64,000 nucleotides of DNA, taken from the NCBI GenBank assembly GCA_028689145.1, contig JAQTWT010000012.1:1-64000 (forward strand). Reading direction: 5' to 3'. Both the position numbers and the translations under genes were made by a program. Each line of letters begins with the position of its first letter. Position 1 is the first letter of the stretch. The stretch is from Gallionella sp. (lineage in GTDB: Bacteria > Pseudomonadota > Gammaproteobacteria > Burkholderiales > Gallionellaceae). Shown here one piece after another: positions 1 through 9,400 of this stretch. The notes beneath the pieces were generated by a model. It had not been told where the DNA came from and ran no database searches. It saw nothing but the letters and a program-made list of their open reading frames with translations.

Positions 1-433
1 GCCAACGGTCAGGGTGACGGTGTCGCCCGCTTTGGCATCCCCGCCAACCGTGCCGGTGACGGCCACGTCGCCCTTCGCTTCGGCGGCGTTGACGATGTCG
101 TCGCCCGCCACGGTGTCAACCGTGATGGTAGCCGTCGCCGCGGTGTCCACCGCGTAGCCGTGTGCGGCGGTGGCCGTCGCGCTGTTGCCGTTGATGTCGG
201 TCGCGGTGACGCTCGCGCCAACATTGGTGTTGGCCGCAAGCACCGATCCCGGAACATTGATGCTGTAGGTGCCGTTCGCGGCAACCGTGCCGGTGTAGCT
301 GTCGCTGCCAACGGTCAGGGTGACGGTGTCGCCCGCTTTGGCATCCCCGCCAACCGTGCCGGTGACGGCCACGTCGCCCTTCGCTTCGGCGGCGTTGACG
401 ATGTCGTCGCCCGCCACGGTGTCAACCGTGATG
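1..433 (-). repeat. 306-bp Ig-like domain repeats of the adhesin
   Basis: Bases 1-127 and 307-433 are identical, giving a 306-bp (102-residue) period. Each unit codes one Ig-like domain. Exact identity points to recent homogenisation, and more units probably continue to the left of the window. Confidence 0.9.
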
Positions 434-1419
434 CTCGCGGATGGTGCTTCAGTCGGCGCAGCGGTTGGCGCTTCAGTCGGTGCTTCAGTCGGTGCTTCAG
501 TCGGTGCTTCAGTTGGCGCTTCAGTTGGCGCTTCAGTTGGCGCTTCGGTTGGCGCTTCGGTTGGCGCTTCGGTTGGCGCTTCGGTTGGCGCTTCGGTTGG
601 CGCTTCGGTTGGCGCTTCGGTTGGCGCTTCGGTTGGCGCTACAGCATCGGCTGCTACCGCGGCATTAACCTCGGCAACGGCCGTATTAACGGCAGCAACA
701 GCAGCCGCTGCCGTAGCGGCGGCTGCTTCAGCAGTCGCTACATCAGGCGCTACCGCTGCCGCTGCAGCGGCAGCGGTAGCTACGGCTGCCTGAGCAGTAG
801 CTATAGCGGCAGCAGCTTGTGCTGTAGCGGCTTGCGCGCCGGTATCGGCAGCAGCGGCAGCTGCGGCGGCAGCGGCAGAAGCAGAAGCCGCAGCAGCAGC
901 AGCTGCGGCAGTCGCGGCAATATCGGCAATCGCAGCAGCAACTGCTGCCGCACTAAAATGAGCATCACTAACAGGAACCCCGCCAGCTTCAGGCACAGGC
1001 CCGCGATTTAAACTCGAATCCAACGGAGAAGTGGCTGGTGCAATTTCTTGCACCAGGTTCGTCAGCATCACAAAACCACTACCCCCACCCGACGTTTCGC
1101 CGCCAGCATCACCCAGACCGGCAGCCGTTTCCTGCAACAAGGCATCCAGACTATTGCCGTCGTCGATCGCGCCCAGAATAGCACTGTCCATCATATCGCC
1201 ACCCTCACCCCGCACCTCCTCGTCGAGCGTAACGGTTTGCTGCGAATCAAGCGCTTTCACGTCACCGTTGACCATTTCCAGATCAACATTCGCACCATCG
1301 GCTGTTTTGACAACTTCACCGGCCTCTACCAAGTCACCTTCCTTGAGGATACGAATCTCACATTTGGCATTGGTGGCGGTGACTTTACCTTGCACATTGG
1401 TTGCTTTTGCTACGGACAT
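1..1419 (-). CDS. LapA-type giant repeat adhesin, N-terminal part (runs off left edge)
   Basis: This is the 5' part (473 codons) of a type I secreted surface adhesin; the C-terminus lies beyond position 1. It starts at ATG 1419 behind a GGGAG ribosome site. Residues 1-100 resemble the retention module of LapA-like adhesins, which plugs the TolC-type pore and holds the protein on the cell. A TAAG motif at residues 98-101 (1117-1128) matches the dialanine site cut by LapG proteases. An alanine-rich stretch (about 165-255) follows, then 16 PTEA-type tetrapeptides, then Ig-like repeats of 102 residues of the [11 protein letters not shown] type. The type I exporter genes at 4174-7814 are probable partners. 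The family role is biofilm attachment controlled by c-di-GMP through LapD/LapG, neither of which is in the window. Confidence 0.85.
   Translation of the reverse strand, partial: MSVAKATNVQGKVTATNAKCEIRILKEGDLVEAGEVVKTADGANVDLEMVNGDVKALDSQQTVTLDEEVRGEGGDMMDSAILGAIDDGNSLDALLQETAAGLGDAGGETSGGGSGFVMLTNLVQEIAPATSPLDSSLNRGPVPEAGGVPVSDAHFSAAAVAAAIADIAATAAAAAAAASASAAAAAAAAAADTGAQAATAQAAAAIATAQAAVATAAAAAAAVAPDVATAEAAAATAAAAVAAVNTAVAEVNAAVAADAVAPTEAPTEAPTEAPTEAPTEAPTEAPTEAPTEAPTEAPTEAPTEAPTEAPTEAPTEAPTAAPTEAPSASITVDTVAGDDIVNAAEAKGDVAVTGTVGGDAKAGDTVTLTVGSDSYTGTVAANGTYSINVPGSVLAANTNVGASVTATDINGNSATATAAHGYAVDTAATATITVDTVAGDDIVNAAEAKGDVAVTGTVGGDAKAGDTVTLTVG
445..636 (-). repeat. 12-bp minisatellite coding PTEA repeats
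   Basis: Sixteen head-to-tail 12-bp units lie inside the adhesin gene, reading P-T-E-A on the minus strand (one unit reads P-T-A-A). Units from 541 to 636 are identical (core CTTCGGTTGG on the plus strand). Those from 469 to 540 carry CAG in place of CGG. The unit is a multiple of three, so copy-number change keeps the frame and alters only the length of this linker. Confidence 0.95.
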
Positions 1420-1718
1420 GACAATCTCCCGATGAATTGATTAACGACTTAACTTAAATCCAAATTATTGATTAACAGTTGCCGAAATAATAAGCAATGC
1501 CAGCAAAATAATCCATTGTCCTGAGGTACAATAATACTGAAACCTCTATGCAGTCCCAAGTCAGCGGAGTGCCGCCTATAGCGGATTGCTATCAAAGATA
1601 TGTCATGACTGCAATCCCTTTCTAATTCAATCACATGGTAATATTAACTTAACCTGCCAGACACCTTGAGACACCTTGCAATAGGATATTCTTTCTTTTT
1701 GCGACCTTACCAGAAGTT

Positions 1719-3281
1719 ATGACAACTCCCTCCCTACCTACTATCTTCGTTTCCATTGCCAGTTACCGTGATCCGGATTGCCAAAACACGGTTCGCGATC
1801 TATTCGAAAAGGCAGCTTATCCTGAACGAGTCGTTATCGGTATATGTCTGCAGATTGTGCCGGGCGAGGATGAGGATTGCCTTGTGCCCACTGAACGCCC
1901 TCAGCAACTGCGCCTGATCGAAGTTCACGCTTCGGAAAGCCGGGGGGCATGTTGGGCACGCAGCCGTATTCAGGGGCTCTGGCGCGGCGAGGATTATTTT
2001 TTCCAAGTTGACAGCCATATGCGTTTCGTTGCGGGATGGGATGAAAAGCTCATTGCCTTGCTGGGAAAATGCTCCGGGGAAAATCAAGTTCTTTCAACTT
2101 ACCCGCTCGAATTCACTCCCCCGAATCAATTTGCACCGGACAATCTGGTCACGATTCGTCCCAAGGGTTTCGATGATGATGGCGTTCTGACGCAAAATTC
2201 GTGGCTAACCCCGCTGGATAAAGCGCCCGAACATCCTGCCTCCAGTGCCTTTATCAGTGCCGGAATGTTATTTGCTCCAGGGCGGGTTGTGGATGAAGTC
2301 CCCTACGATCCTTATCTGTACTTTACGGGCGAAGAAATTACCTTGGGCGCGCGTTTATGGACAAGCGGCTGGGAAATTTACTGCCCGAATGAGGTAATTG
2401 CCTATCACAATTACATCAAGCAGACTGGACGCCCCCGTCATTGGGATGACCAGACTGACTGGATTAATCTGAGCCAGCGCGCCCGTCGTCGATTACGGCA
2501 CATCCTCGGAATCGAAACTCTCCGCAATGATTGCGATGATCTGGTTGAAATTGCGCGTTATGGCCTCGGTTCGACCCGTACGCTTGCCGAGTATGAAGCT
2601 TTTTCCGGGTTGGATTTCAAAGGGCATCTCTTCAAAGGGCAACCGTTACCCTTGCCTGATCTGAACGCCGACCAACCCAAACAGACAGCATCCCGCCTTC
2701 AGGTATTTTCAGGTATTTGGAAGGATAATTTCTGGGGAAATACGGAAACCCGCTCAGGTAACGGATCAACGTTGGCAGCAACGGTTGCATTGCGCGCCTG
2801 GTTACCCAAAACGCTGGATTCCATCGGGGCTCACATTCTCGGTGATGCCGGATGTGGCGATTTGAACTGGATAAAAGAACTCACGAAATCGCTGCGGTTT
2901 TATTTCGGCTTCGATATTGCGCCGGAATTGGTAAATGACCTGCGCTCCCGTTTCAAGGATCGGTCAAACTGTTTTTTCTCCGAAGCGGATGTCGTGATGG
3001 CCACCCTCCCGGAATGTGACGCTATTTTGTGCCGGGATTGCCTGACCCACCTTACCCCGGATGCAGCGCTCATGGCACTCAAGGGATTCCGTCGTAGCGG
3101 CTCGCGTTATGTAATTGCAACAACACATTCGGTCGAGCGGAACGTATGGGTAAAAACGGGCGGATGGTATCCGATGAATTTGACCGCCCCTCCTTTCAAT
3201 CTTCCGCCGCCACTATTTGCGCTTCAAGAAGGAGGCACCAAGTCGCTTGGTGTATGGTCAACGGCAGACCTGCCGAAATAG
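1719..3281 (+). CDS. Skp1-type GlcNAc-transferase domain fused to a methyltransferase-like domain
   Basis: A 520-residue two-domain protein. Residues 1-300 look like the GlcNAc-transferase family named for Skp1 hydroxyproline GlcNAc-transferase: an FVSIASYRDP start, an RGACWAR block and a DSHMRF segment at the DxD position expected for metal and nucleotide-sugar binding. Residues about 360-510 carry a class I SAM-methyltransferase pattern (GDAGCGDLNW, then FGFDIAPELV). The gene faces away from the adhesin, separated by 299 bp (1420-1718) in which no other feature was seen. It lies beside the type I exporter, so glycan modification of the adhesin is possible, but this is inference. No signal peptide or membrane segment is visible, so it probably acts in the cytoplasm. 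Confidence 0.7.
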   Translation: MTTPSLPTIFVSIASYRDPDCQNTVRDLFEKAAYPERVVIGICLQIVPGEDEDCLVPTERPQQLRLIEVHASESRGACWARSRIQGLWRGEDYFFQVDSHMRFVAGWDEKLIALLGKCSGENQVLSTYPLEFTPPNQFAPDNLVTIRPKGFDDDGVLTQNSWLTPLDKAPEHPASSAFISAGMLFAPGRVVDEVPYDPYLYFTGEEITLGARLWTSGWEIYCPNEVIAYHNYIKQTGRPRHWDDQTDWINLSQRARRRLRHILGIETLRNDCDDLVEIARYGLGSTRTLAEYEAFSGLDFKGHLFKGQPLPLPDLNADQPKQTASRLQVFSGIWKDNFWGNTETRSGNGSTLAATVALRAWLPKTLDSIGAHILGDAGCGDLNWIKELTKSLRFYFGFDIAPELVNDLRSRFKDRSNCFFSEADVVMATLPECDAILCRDCLTHLTPDAALMALKGFRRSGSRYVIATTHSVERNVWVKTGGWYPMNLTAPPFNLPPPLFALQEGGTKSLGVWSTADLPK

Positions 3282-3359
3282 CAAGCGGGTGAAGCCAAGA
3301 ATTAAGCCACAAAAAAATAATGTGACAGCCACCCCTTACATTACCTACATTCAACGAGG

Positions 3360-3980
3360 TCAGCTTTTGGCGATCCCGTTAACCAGCAAAGCAAGATGCA
3401 TACGATCACGCAGCTTCAACTTCTCAAAAACAGACCCGAGGTGCGCCTTGACAGTGCGTTCCGTGATTTCGAGCCGGTTGGCGATTTCCTTGTTGCCAAG
3501 GCCGCTTGCCGCAGCCCGTGCAACTTCGATCTCGCGTTCGGTAAGCCCATCCGCCCACTCGGAAACATCGGGCGGGGTGAATTTTTTGGCTGCGGCGCGC
3601 GATATCCCCGCCAACAGTTTTTGCAGCAACCATTGCCCGACCCACAAGCCACCGTTTAATACCGTATCGGCAACCCGGTGTAACACCGCCGGTGCGGCAT
3701 GCCCATTGCAATATCCCACCACCCCGGTACCCAGCGCAGCCAGCCCCTGCTGATCACTTGGAAGATCCGAGATAGCGACAATCGGCACTTTACCGGCCAC
3801 CGCACGGCATTCGGTGAGCAAGGCTACGACATCCCCCTCTTCCGGTACCAGCACCCAGATAACATCGGCAAGCGGATTCTCCGTAATCCGCTTGCACAGA
3901 GAAGCGCCCGGAAACGCTTCCAGCCAATTTGCCCTGAGCTTTGCATCCGGAGCGATAAAAAGATGTCGCGATTGATCCAT
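3360..3980 (-). CDS. LuxR-family transcriptional regulator
   Basis: 206 residues. The start at ATG 3980 is preferred because AGGAG lies 8 bp upstream; an upstream in-frame start at 4055 has no such site. The C-terminal 65 residues form a GerE/LuxR helix-turn-helix (LTEREIEVARAAASG, then NKEIANRLEITERTVKAHL). The N-terminal 120 residues resemble a receiver fold but lack a clear phospho-acceptor aspartate pattern, so this may be an atypical response regulator. It lies between the glycosyltransferase and the exporter operon on the exporter strand, so it could control adhesin or secretion genes; no operator was identified. Confidence 0.8.
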   Translation of the reverse strand: MDQSRHLFIAPDAKLRANWLEAFPGASLCKRITENPLADVIWVLVPEEGDVVALLTECRAVAGKVPIVAISDLPSDQQGLAALGTGVVGYCNGHAAPAVLHRVADTVLNGGLWVGQWLLQKLLAGISRAAAKKFTPPDVSEWADGLTEREIEVARAAASGLGNKEIANRLEITERTVKAHLGSVFEKLKLRDRMHLALLVNGIAKS

Positions 3981-4173
3981 ATTGCATTCTCCTTTAGAAA
4001 AGACAGCGCTTCCACCCGGGCACATGGACGGCGAAAATCGCCGATAACCTTGCAACCTGCGGGACGAGCTGCCCCACTACATCATCACTCCGATTCGCCT
4101 GCTGCGCAAACCCATCCCCGCCACACCATCATGGCGGGTACACTGGGCTTTGTCCAACCTGAGAATTGTAAAA

Positions 4174-5604
4174 TTAGCGTTCCGACAGCGCCCGGCCCTT
4201 GGCACGCAAGACCGGTTTGAGGAAGTAGCTCAACACGGATTTTTCCCCTGTCAAAATATCCACTTCCACGACCATGCCGGGCATAATCGGCATATTCCTT
4301 CCCAAACTGGATTTGCTGGTTTTAACTTTTACGGTATAAAAAGCGTTACCCTTTTCATCCATCACGGTATCTGCACCGATAGTTTCCAGAGTTCCCTCCA
4401 GACCGCCATAAATCACAAAATCATAAGCGGAAACTTTGACCGTCGCTTTAAGCCCGGGGCGCAGAAAGGCAATATCTTTGGGTTGCACGCGCGCTTCCAC
4501 AAGCAAATTATCTTCCAACGGCACGATCTCGATTACATCCTTGCCGGGCTGGACAACACCGCCGACCGTATTCACCATCATGCGCTTCACAATACCTTTT
4601 ACCGGCGAACGGAGAATAGAGCGCGCCACCTTATCGGAGAGCCCTACACTGCCCTCGGTCAAACTGTTGAGTTTGCCCAGTGTTTCGTTAAGTTCCTTGC
4701 GCGCCTCGTTACGGAAGGCGATTTCGACCTCCTGCACCTTGCGGGTAAATTCCGCAACTGCCGCCGATACACGGGAAATTTGCGCAGATGCCATTTCCCG
4801 CTCACCACGGAAGCGCGCCACATCGCGTTCGAGCCGCAAGATTTCAACATCCGAAACAGCCCCGGCAGCCGCCAAGGGTTTGGTGGCCACCAGTTCTTTA
4901 TAGGTGAGTTCATATGCCCTGGATGCTTGCTCCTTCTTGGCTTTAAGCTCCTCAAATTCCTGCTGGCGCTGTATCAATTGCTGTTTGGACATAGATACCG
5001 TGCCGTCCAATTCCGCTTGCCTCGCTTCATAGAGGCGCCGCTCCTCTTCCGCGGTCTTGGGATCTTCCTTAACCACCTCTTCGGGGGGGGCAAACGGACT
5101 CCCTTCGGCAATAGCCCGCAACCGCGCCGCCTTGGCCAACAGGGAAAGATATTGCGCGCGGCTTTCTTTCACCGAGGACAGAAAACGGGTCTGATCGATG
5201 CGGACCAGCACCTGATCCTTTTGTACCACATCGCCTTCATGCACCAGCAACTCCGAAACAATACCGCCGTCCATACTTTGCAGCACCTGGATCTGGCTGT
5301 AGGGAATCACTTTGCCTTCGCCGCGGGTCACTTCGTCCACCTTGGCGAAACTGGCCCAAACCAGAAAGATGATGGCGATCCAGACCAGCGCACGCAACAG
5401 CGCGCGGGCACGAACCGGCTCTTGCTTCAAAATGGCATAGTCCGCCTCGGCGGCAAAATCCAGCAGTTTGGAATCGTCAATTTTCTCATCGCTTCTGTTG
5501 AGCAACCAATTGAACAACGGTTGGAGTCCTTGCCGCGGCGCCTCAAGCATTTTCTTCGCGGGCGGTGTCGCCGTATTGAACCGGGATAATAACTTGGCGA
5601 TCAC
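4174..5604 (-). CDS. Type I secretion membrane-fusion (HlyD/LapC-like) protein
   Basis: 476 residues. One N-terminal membrane segment at about 70-90 (LLRALVWIAIIFLVWASF) follows a cytoplasmic tail. After it come a lipoyl-like half (VIPYSQIQVLQSMDGGIVSEL), a long coiled coil (about 150-330) and the second lipoyl/beta-barrel half (VRSPVKGIVKR-like, then GLKATVKVSAYDF). This is the usual layout of type I secretion periplasmic adaptors, which join the inner-membrane ABC transporter to TolC. The GTG start overlaps the stop of the upstream ABC gene (GTGA), which indicates translational coupling. No TolC-type gene is present in the window. Confidence 0.92.
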   Translation of the reverse strand: MIAKLLSRFNTATPPAKKMLEAPRQGLQPLFNWLLNRSDEKIDDSKLLDFAAEADYAILKQEPVRARALLRALVWIAIIFLVWASFAKVDEVTRGEGKVIPYSQIQVLQSMDGGIVSELLVHEGDVVQKDQVLVRIDQTRFLSSVKESRAQYLSLLAKAARLRAIAEGSPFAPPEEVVKEDPKTAEEERRLYEARQAELDGTVSMSKQQLIQRQQEFEELKAKKEQASRAYELTYKELVATKPLAAAGAVSDVEILRLERDVARFRGEREMASAQISRVSAAVAEFTRKVQEVEIAFRNEARKELNETLGKLNSLTEGSVGLSDKVARSILRSPVKGIVKRMMVNTVGGVVQPGKDVIEIVPLEDNLLVEARVQPKDIAFLRPGLKATVKVSAYDFVIYGGLEGTLETIGADTVMDEKGNAFYTVKVKTSKSSLGRNMPIMPGMVVEVDILTGEKSVLSYFLKPVLRAKGRALSER

Positions 5605-7814
5605 GATGCTTTCCCCACATTTCCGGTCTTTAACGCCTCAAGCACCTCGGCCCTCGGCCCGTCGGCCACAATGACACCTTCGTTGATCACGATAATGCGA
5701 TCCGCCAAGTCGATCAGACTGGAACGGTGGGTTGCAATCAGCAGCGTTTTTCCGGGACTGAAGCGCTTCGCAAAACGGCTCAAACGCAGCTTGAATTCGT
5801 TTTCCGTGGTGTAATCCATCGAACTGGTCGGCTCATCCAGCAACAGGATGGGCGGCTCCATCAGAAACGCCCGCGCAATGGCGATACACTGGCGCTGCCC
5901 GCCGGAAAGCGATGCACCGCGTTCGCCGATATGCATATCGAAACCGCGCGGGTGTTTGTTGACGAACTCCCTCAGCCCCGCCAGCTCTGCCGCCGCGACA
6001 ATGGCGGAATCGTCCGCATAGGGTGCGCCGTAAGCGATATTCTCGCGCAAGGTGCCGTAAAAAAGGATCGCCTCCTGATCGACGCAGCCGATATTGCGCC
6101 GCAGGTCGGCCGGGTCAAGCTGGCGAAGATCAATACCATCGACCAACACCGATCCCTCCTGCGGCTCGTAGAAGCCCAGAACCAGCTTCTGCACGGTGGA
6201 CTTGCCCGAGCCTACCCGACCGAGAAACACCACGGATTCGCCGGGATTGATTTTGAACGAAACATTTTTCAGGATCGGGTCGCAGTTGGGATAGCCGAAC
6301 GTGACATTGCGGAATTCGATGCCGCCACGAATTTCCGGGCGATGCACAAACGCCGACTCGGGTGGACGCTCGACCGGTTTTTCCATCAGCTTATTCAGGG
6401 AATCCAGCGCGGTTCTGGCGCCCTGATACTGAATCAGCAAACTGGCCAGTTGACCAAGGGGAGCCATCGCACGCCCCGTCAGCATGGTGCAGGCAATCAG
6501 GCCGCCCTGACTGAGGAACCCGTCGTGAATCAGGTAAACGCCGCCGACCAGCACGCCGACATTGACGACTTGCTGAACGGTCTGAACACTACTCGTCGCC
6601 GATGCCGAAAGCATGCGCAACTGATTGCTGGTTTTCGACAGGAATGCCGCCGTTTTCTCCCAAGTCGCCTGCACGTGACTTTCCGCGCTGAGCGCCTTGA
6701 TGGTTTCCATCGCGGTCAGACTTTCCACCAGCGTGGCATTGCGCAACGATGCGGCACGGTAAGTGGTTTCGGAAAGCTCGTGCATCTTCTGCTGGAGCGC
6801 ATAGATATAGATGGCCACGCCCAGAAAACCCAGGATGGGAATAAAAACCAGCGGCCAGGCTATCCATGCGATGACCAGATAAAACAGCAGCGCAAAAGGA
6901 ATGTCTATCAAGGTCGAAACGGTTGCCGACGCGATGAAGTCGCGCACCGTCTCAAAGGACTTCATCGTCGAGGCAAACGCGCCTACCGACGACGGCTTGG
7001 CTTCCATTTTTAGACCGAGCACGCGCTCCATCAACATGGAGGAAAGCTGGATGTCGATACGCGACGAGGCCAGATCGACAAAATGCCCGCGCATCAGGCG
7101 CAACAGCATATCCAGTCCCAGCAATAATACGACGCTTATCGCCAAAACCCACAAGGTGTCCACCGCATAATTGGGCACCACGCGGTCGTATACATTCATC
7201 GAGAACAGCGGGATCGCCAACGCAAATACGTTAATCAGAAATGCCGCCGTCAGCACATCCCGGTAGACCTGCCACTGTTCCAGCATGGCACCCCAGAACC
7301 AGTGGCGCTTGGCCAGTTTTGCAACCTCCGGAGTACGGCTATCGAACTTGACGCGCGGCTGCAGAAAGATTGCAATACCAAGATAGCGCGAGCTCAGATC
7401 CTCGCGCGCCAGCGTAAATGCTGTCTGCCCGGATTCCGGAAACAGCACCTGCGCCTGTCCATTTTGTTTATCCAACCCCAACAGGACGCATGCCTCATCA
7501 CCTTTCAGCAGCAAAACGGCAGGCAATTGGATGGGGTCTATCTTGAACAACTCACGGCGGGCGATCCGGCAATTAAGACCGGCGCGGTTCGCCGAACGGG
7601 CCACCAGAGAAGGTGTCAAACGTCCATTTTGTAGCGGCAACCCGGCGGAAAGTGCCGCTCTGGTGCTGGGTCTGCCGTGAATGCGCGCAACTTCCAGCAA
7701 GCTGTCCAGCAACGGATCATGCAGTAACAGATCCTCTCTCAACCCCAGATTTGCGGGTGGCGAACTGTCGGTACTTTTGCCCGGAATATTACTGTTAGTT
7801 TGAATGTCGCTCAT
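5601..7814 (-). CDS. Type I secretion ABC transporter (LapB-like) with degenerate C39 domain
   Basis: 737 residues from ATG 7814, chosen for the AAGGA just upstream; a GTG at 7826 is also in frame. Order: an N-terminal C39-like domain (about 25-150) that lacks the catalytic cysteine, as in exporters whose substrates keep their N-terminus; a six-helix membrane domain (about 185-460); then an ATPase with Walker A GRVGSGKST, signature LSGGQRQ and Walker B ILLLDEPTSSMD. The inactive C39 domain suits export of a retained LapA-type adhesin such as the one at the left edge. It forms an operon with the adaptor gene downstream. Confidence 0.93.
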   Translation of the reverse strand: MSDIQTNSNIPGKSTDSSPPANLGLREDLLLHDPLLDSLLEVARIHGRPSTRAALSAGLPLQNGRLTPSLVARSANRAGLNCRIARRELFKIDPIQLPAVLLLKGDEACVLLGLDKQNGQAQVLFPESGQTAFTLAREDLSSRYLGIAIFLQPRVKFDSRTPEVAKLAKRHWFWGAMLEQWQVYRDVLTAAFLINVFALAIPLFSMNVYDRVVPNYAVDTLWVLAISVVLLLGLDMLLRLMRGHFVDLASSRIDIQLSSMLMERVLGLKMEAKPSSVGAFASTMKSFETVRDFIASATVSTLIDIPFALLFYLVIAWIAWPLVFIPILGFLGVAIYIYALQQKMHELSETTYRAASLRNATLVESLTAMETIKALSAESHVQATWEKTAAFLSKTSNQLRMLSASATSSVQTVQQVVNVGVLVGGVYLIHDGFLSQGGLIACTMLTGRAMAPLGQLASLLIQYQGARTALDSLNKLMEKPVERPPESAFVHRPEIRGGIEFRNVTFGYPNCDPILKNVSFKINPGESVVFLGRVGSGKSTVQKLVLGFYEPQEGSVLVDGIDLRQLDPADLRRNIGCVDQEAILFYGTLRENIAYGAPYADDSAIVAAAELAGLREFVNKHPRGFDMHIGERGASLSGGQRQCIAIARAFLMEPPILLLDEPTSSMDYTTENEFKLRLSRFAKRFSPGKTLLIATHRSSLIDLADRIIVINEGVIVADGPRAEVLEALKTGNVGKAS

Positions 7815-8124
7815 CGTCCTTGCCACTTATTTGCGCGGGTATCACTGCCATACAAATCAATGCCGGAAGGTTACACCATCACAGGCTTATTGTGTAGGGC
7901 TAGGCGGGTTGCCGAGGAGCGCAGGTGCTTCAGGAACCGTTCGCCGCACCGCCAATAAATCGTTATCAAATTACCGGTTGCAGGCTGCAAAAAATCAAAA
8001 CAACTTCACCGGTTACGCTCAACACAACAATATTTCATTTACCTGTACCGCAAACAAAAATTACCGCTGCCTCGCCGTCCATATTTGTCTGTCATCATTT
8101 TTATTGTTGCAGTTTGTTTCACAT

Positions 8125-8140
8125 TGTAGGCATCGCTACA
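8125..8140 (+). promoter_or_regulatory. NifA upstream activator site for nifH
   Basis: TGT-N10-ACA (TGTAGGCATCGCTACA) matches the NifA consensus exactly and ends 70 bp before the sigma-54 element, the usual spacing. The rest of the 507-bp gap between the exporter and nifH (7815-8321) is AT-rich and shows no gene; an IHF site would be expected between the two elements but was not clearly seen. Confidence 0.88.
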
Positions 8141-8210
8141 CACACCTACAACCAGACAAACTGTCATCTAATTCTCTTTAAAACAACAAACTATAAATTT
8201 TTTTAGGTGT

Positions 8211-8226
8211 TGGCACGCCACTTGCT
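8211..8226 (+). promoter_or_regulatory. Sigma-54 (-24/-12) promoter of nifHDK
   Basis: TGGCACGCCACTTGCT matches the RpoN consensus TGGCAC-N5-TTGCW at every position. Transcription would start near 8237, giving a leader of about 85 nt before nifH. Confidence 0.95.
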
Positions 8227-8297
8227 AATAGGAAAGCGCGGGGCAAAGATTGTGCAGTCAGGCAGCAAACGATGTCACCACAGGGATCTTTTTTTAG

Positions 8298-9200
<903 letters not shown>

Positions 9201-9227
9201 TCCGGTAACTAGCCTGCAGGTGGCTTG

Positions 9228-9285
9228 GTAGGTGCGAATTTATTCGCACGCACAATGAATAATGTGCGAATAAATTCGCACCTAC
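9228..9285. repeat. Perfect 22-bp inverted repeat between nifH and nifD
   Basis: Arms 9228-9249 and 9264-9285 are perfectly complementary with a 14-nt loop. The same arm core (GTAGGTGCGAATT) recurs at 36319-36383 after nifQ. It is a dispersed repeat that could fold in the transcript; there is no T-run after it, so it is not a typical terminator. Confidence 0.9.
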
Positions 9286-9400
9286 AAACTGCTTGTCAGG
9301 CGGCTCCGTAAAGGGCATGCAAATTGAAACAGGAGCAATACGGACCCGCGCGTCCTTTGCTGAGCTGATTAGAAAATTTACTTAATATTAGGAGGGCAAC

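Noticed and set aside
469-636. CRISPR-like array
   Set aside because: Units are 12 bp in tandem without spacers and are in a coding frame.
160-1011. Long plus-strand frames rich in RFSWRFG or VGAS repeats
   Set aside because: They are the opposite strand of the adhesin repeats; the minus strand has a clear start, ribosome site and domain pattern.
1449-1634. 61-residue minus-strand frame upstream of the adhesin
   Set aside because: No ribosome site and no known motif; looks like intergenic chance.
4150-7013. Long plus-strand frames across the type I exporter
   Set aside because: Antisense shadows of the adaptor and ABC genes, with no recognisable domains.
8000-8210. Additional NifA sites before nifH
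   Set aside because: Several TGT and ACA triplets occur, but only 8125-8140 has the exact 10-bp spacing.
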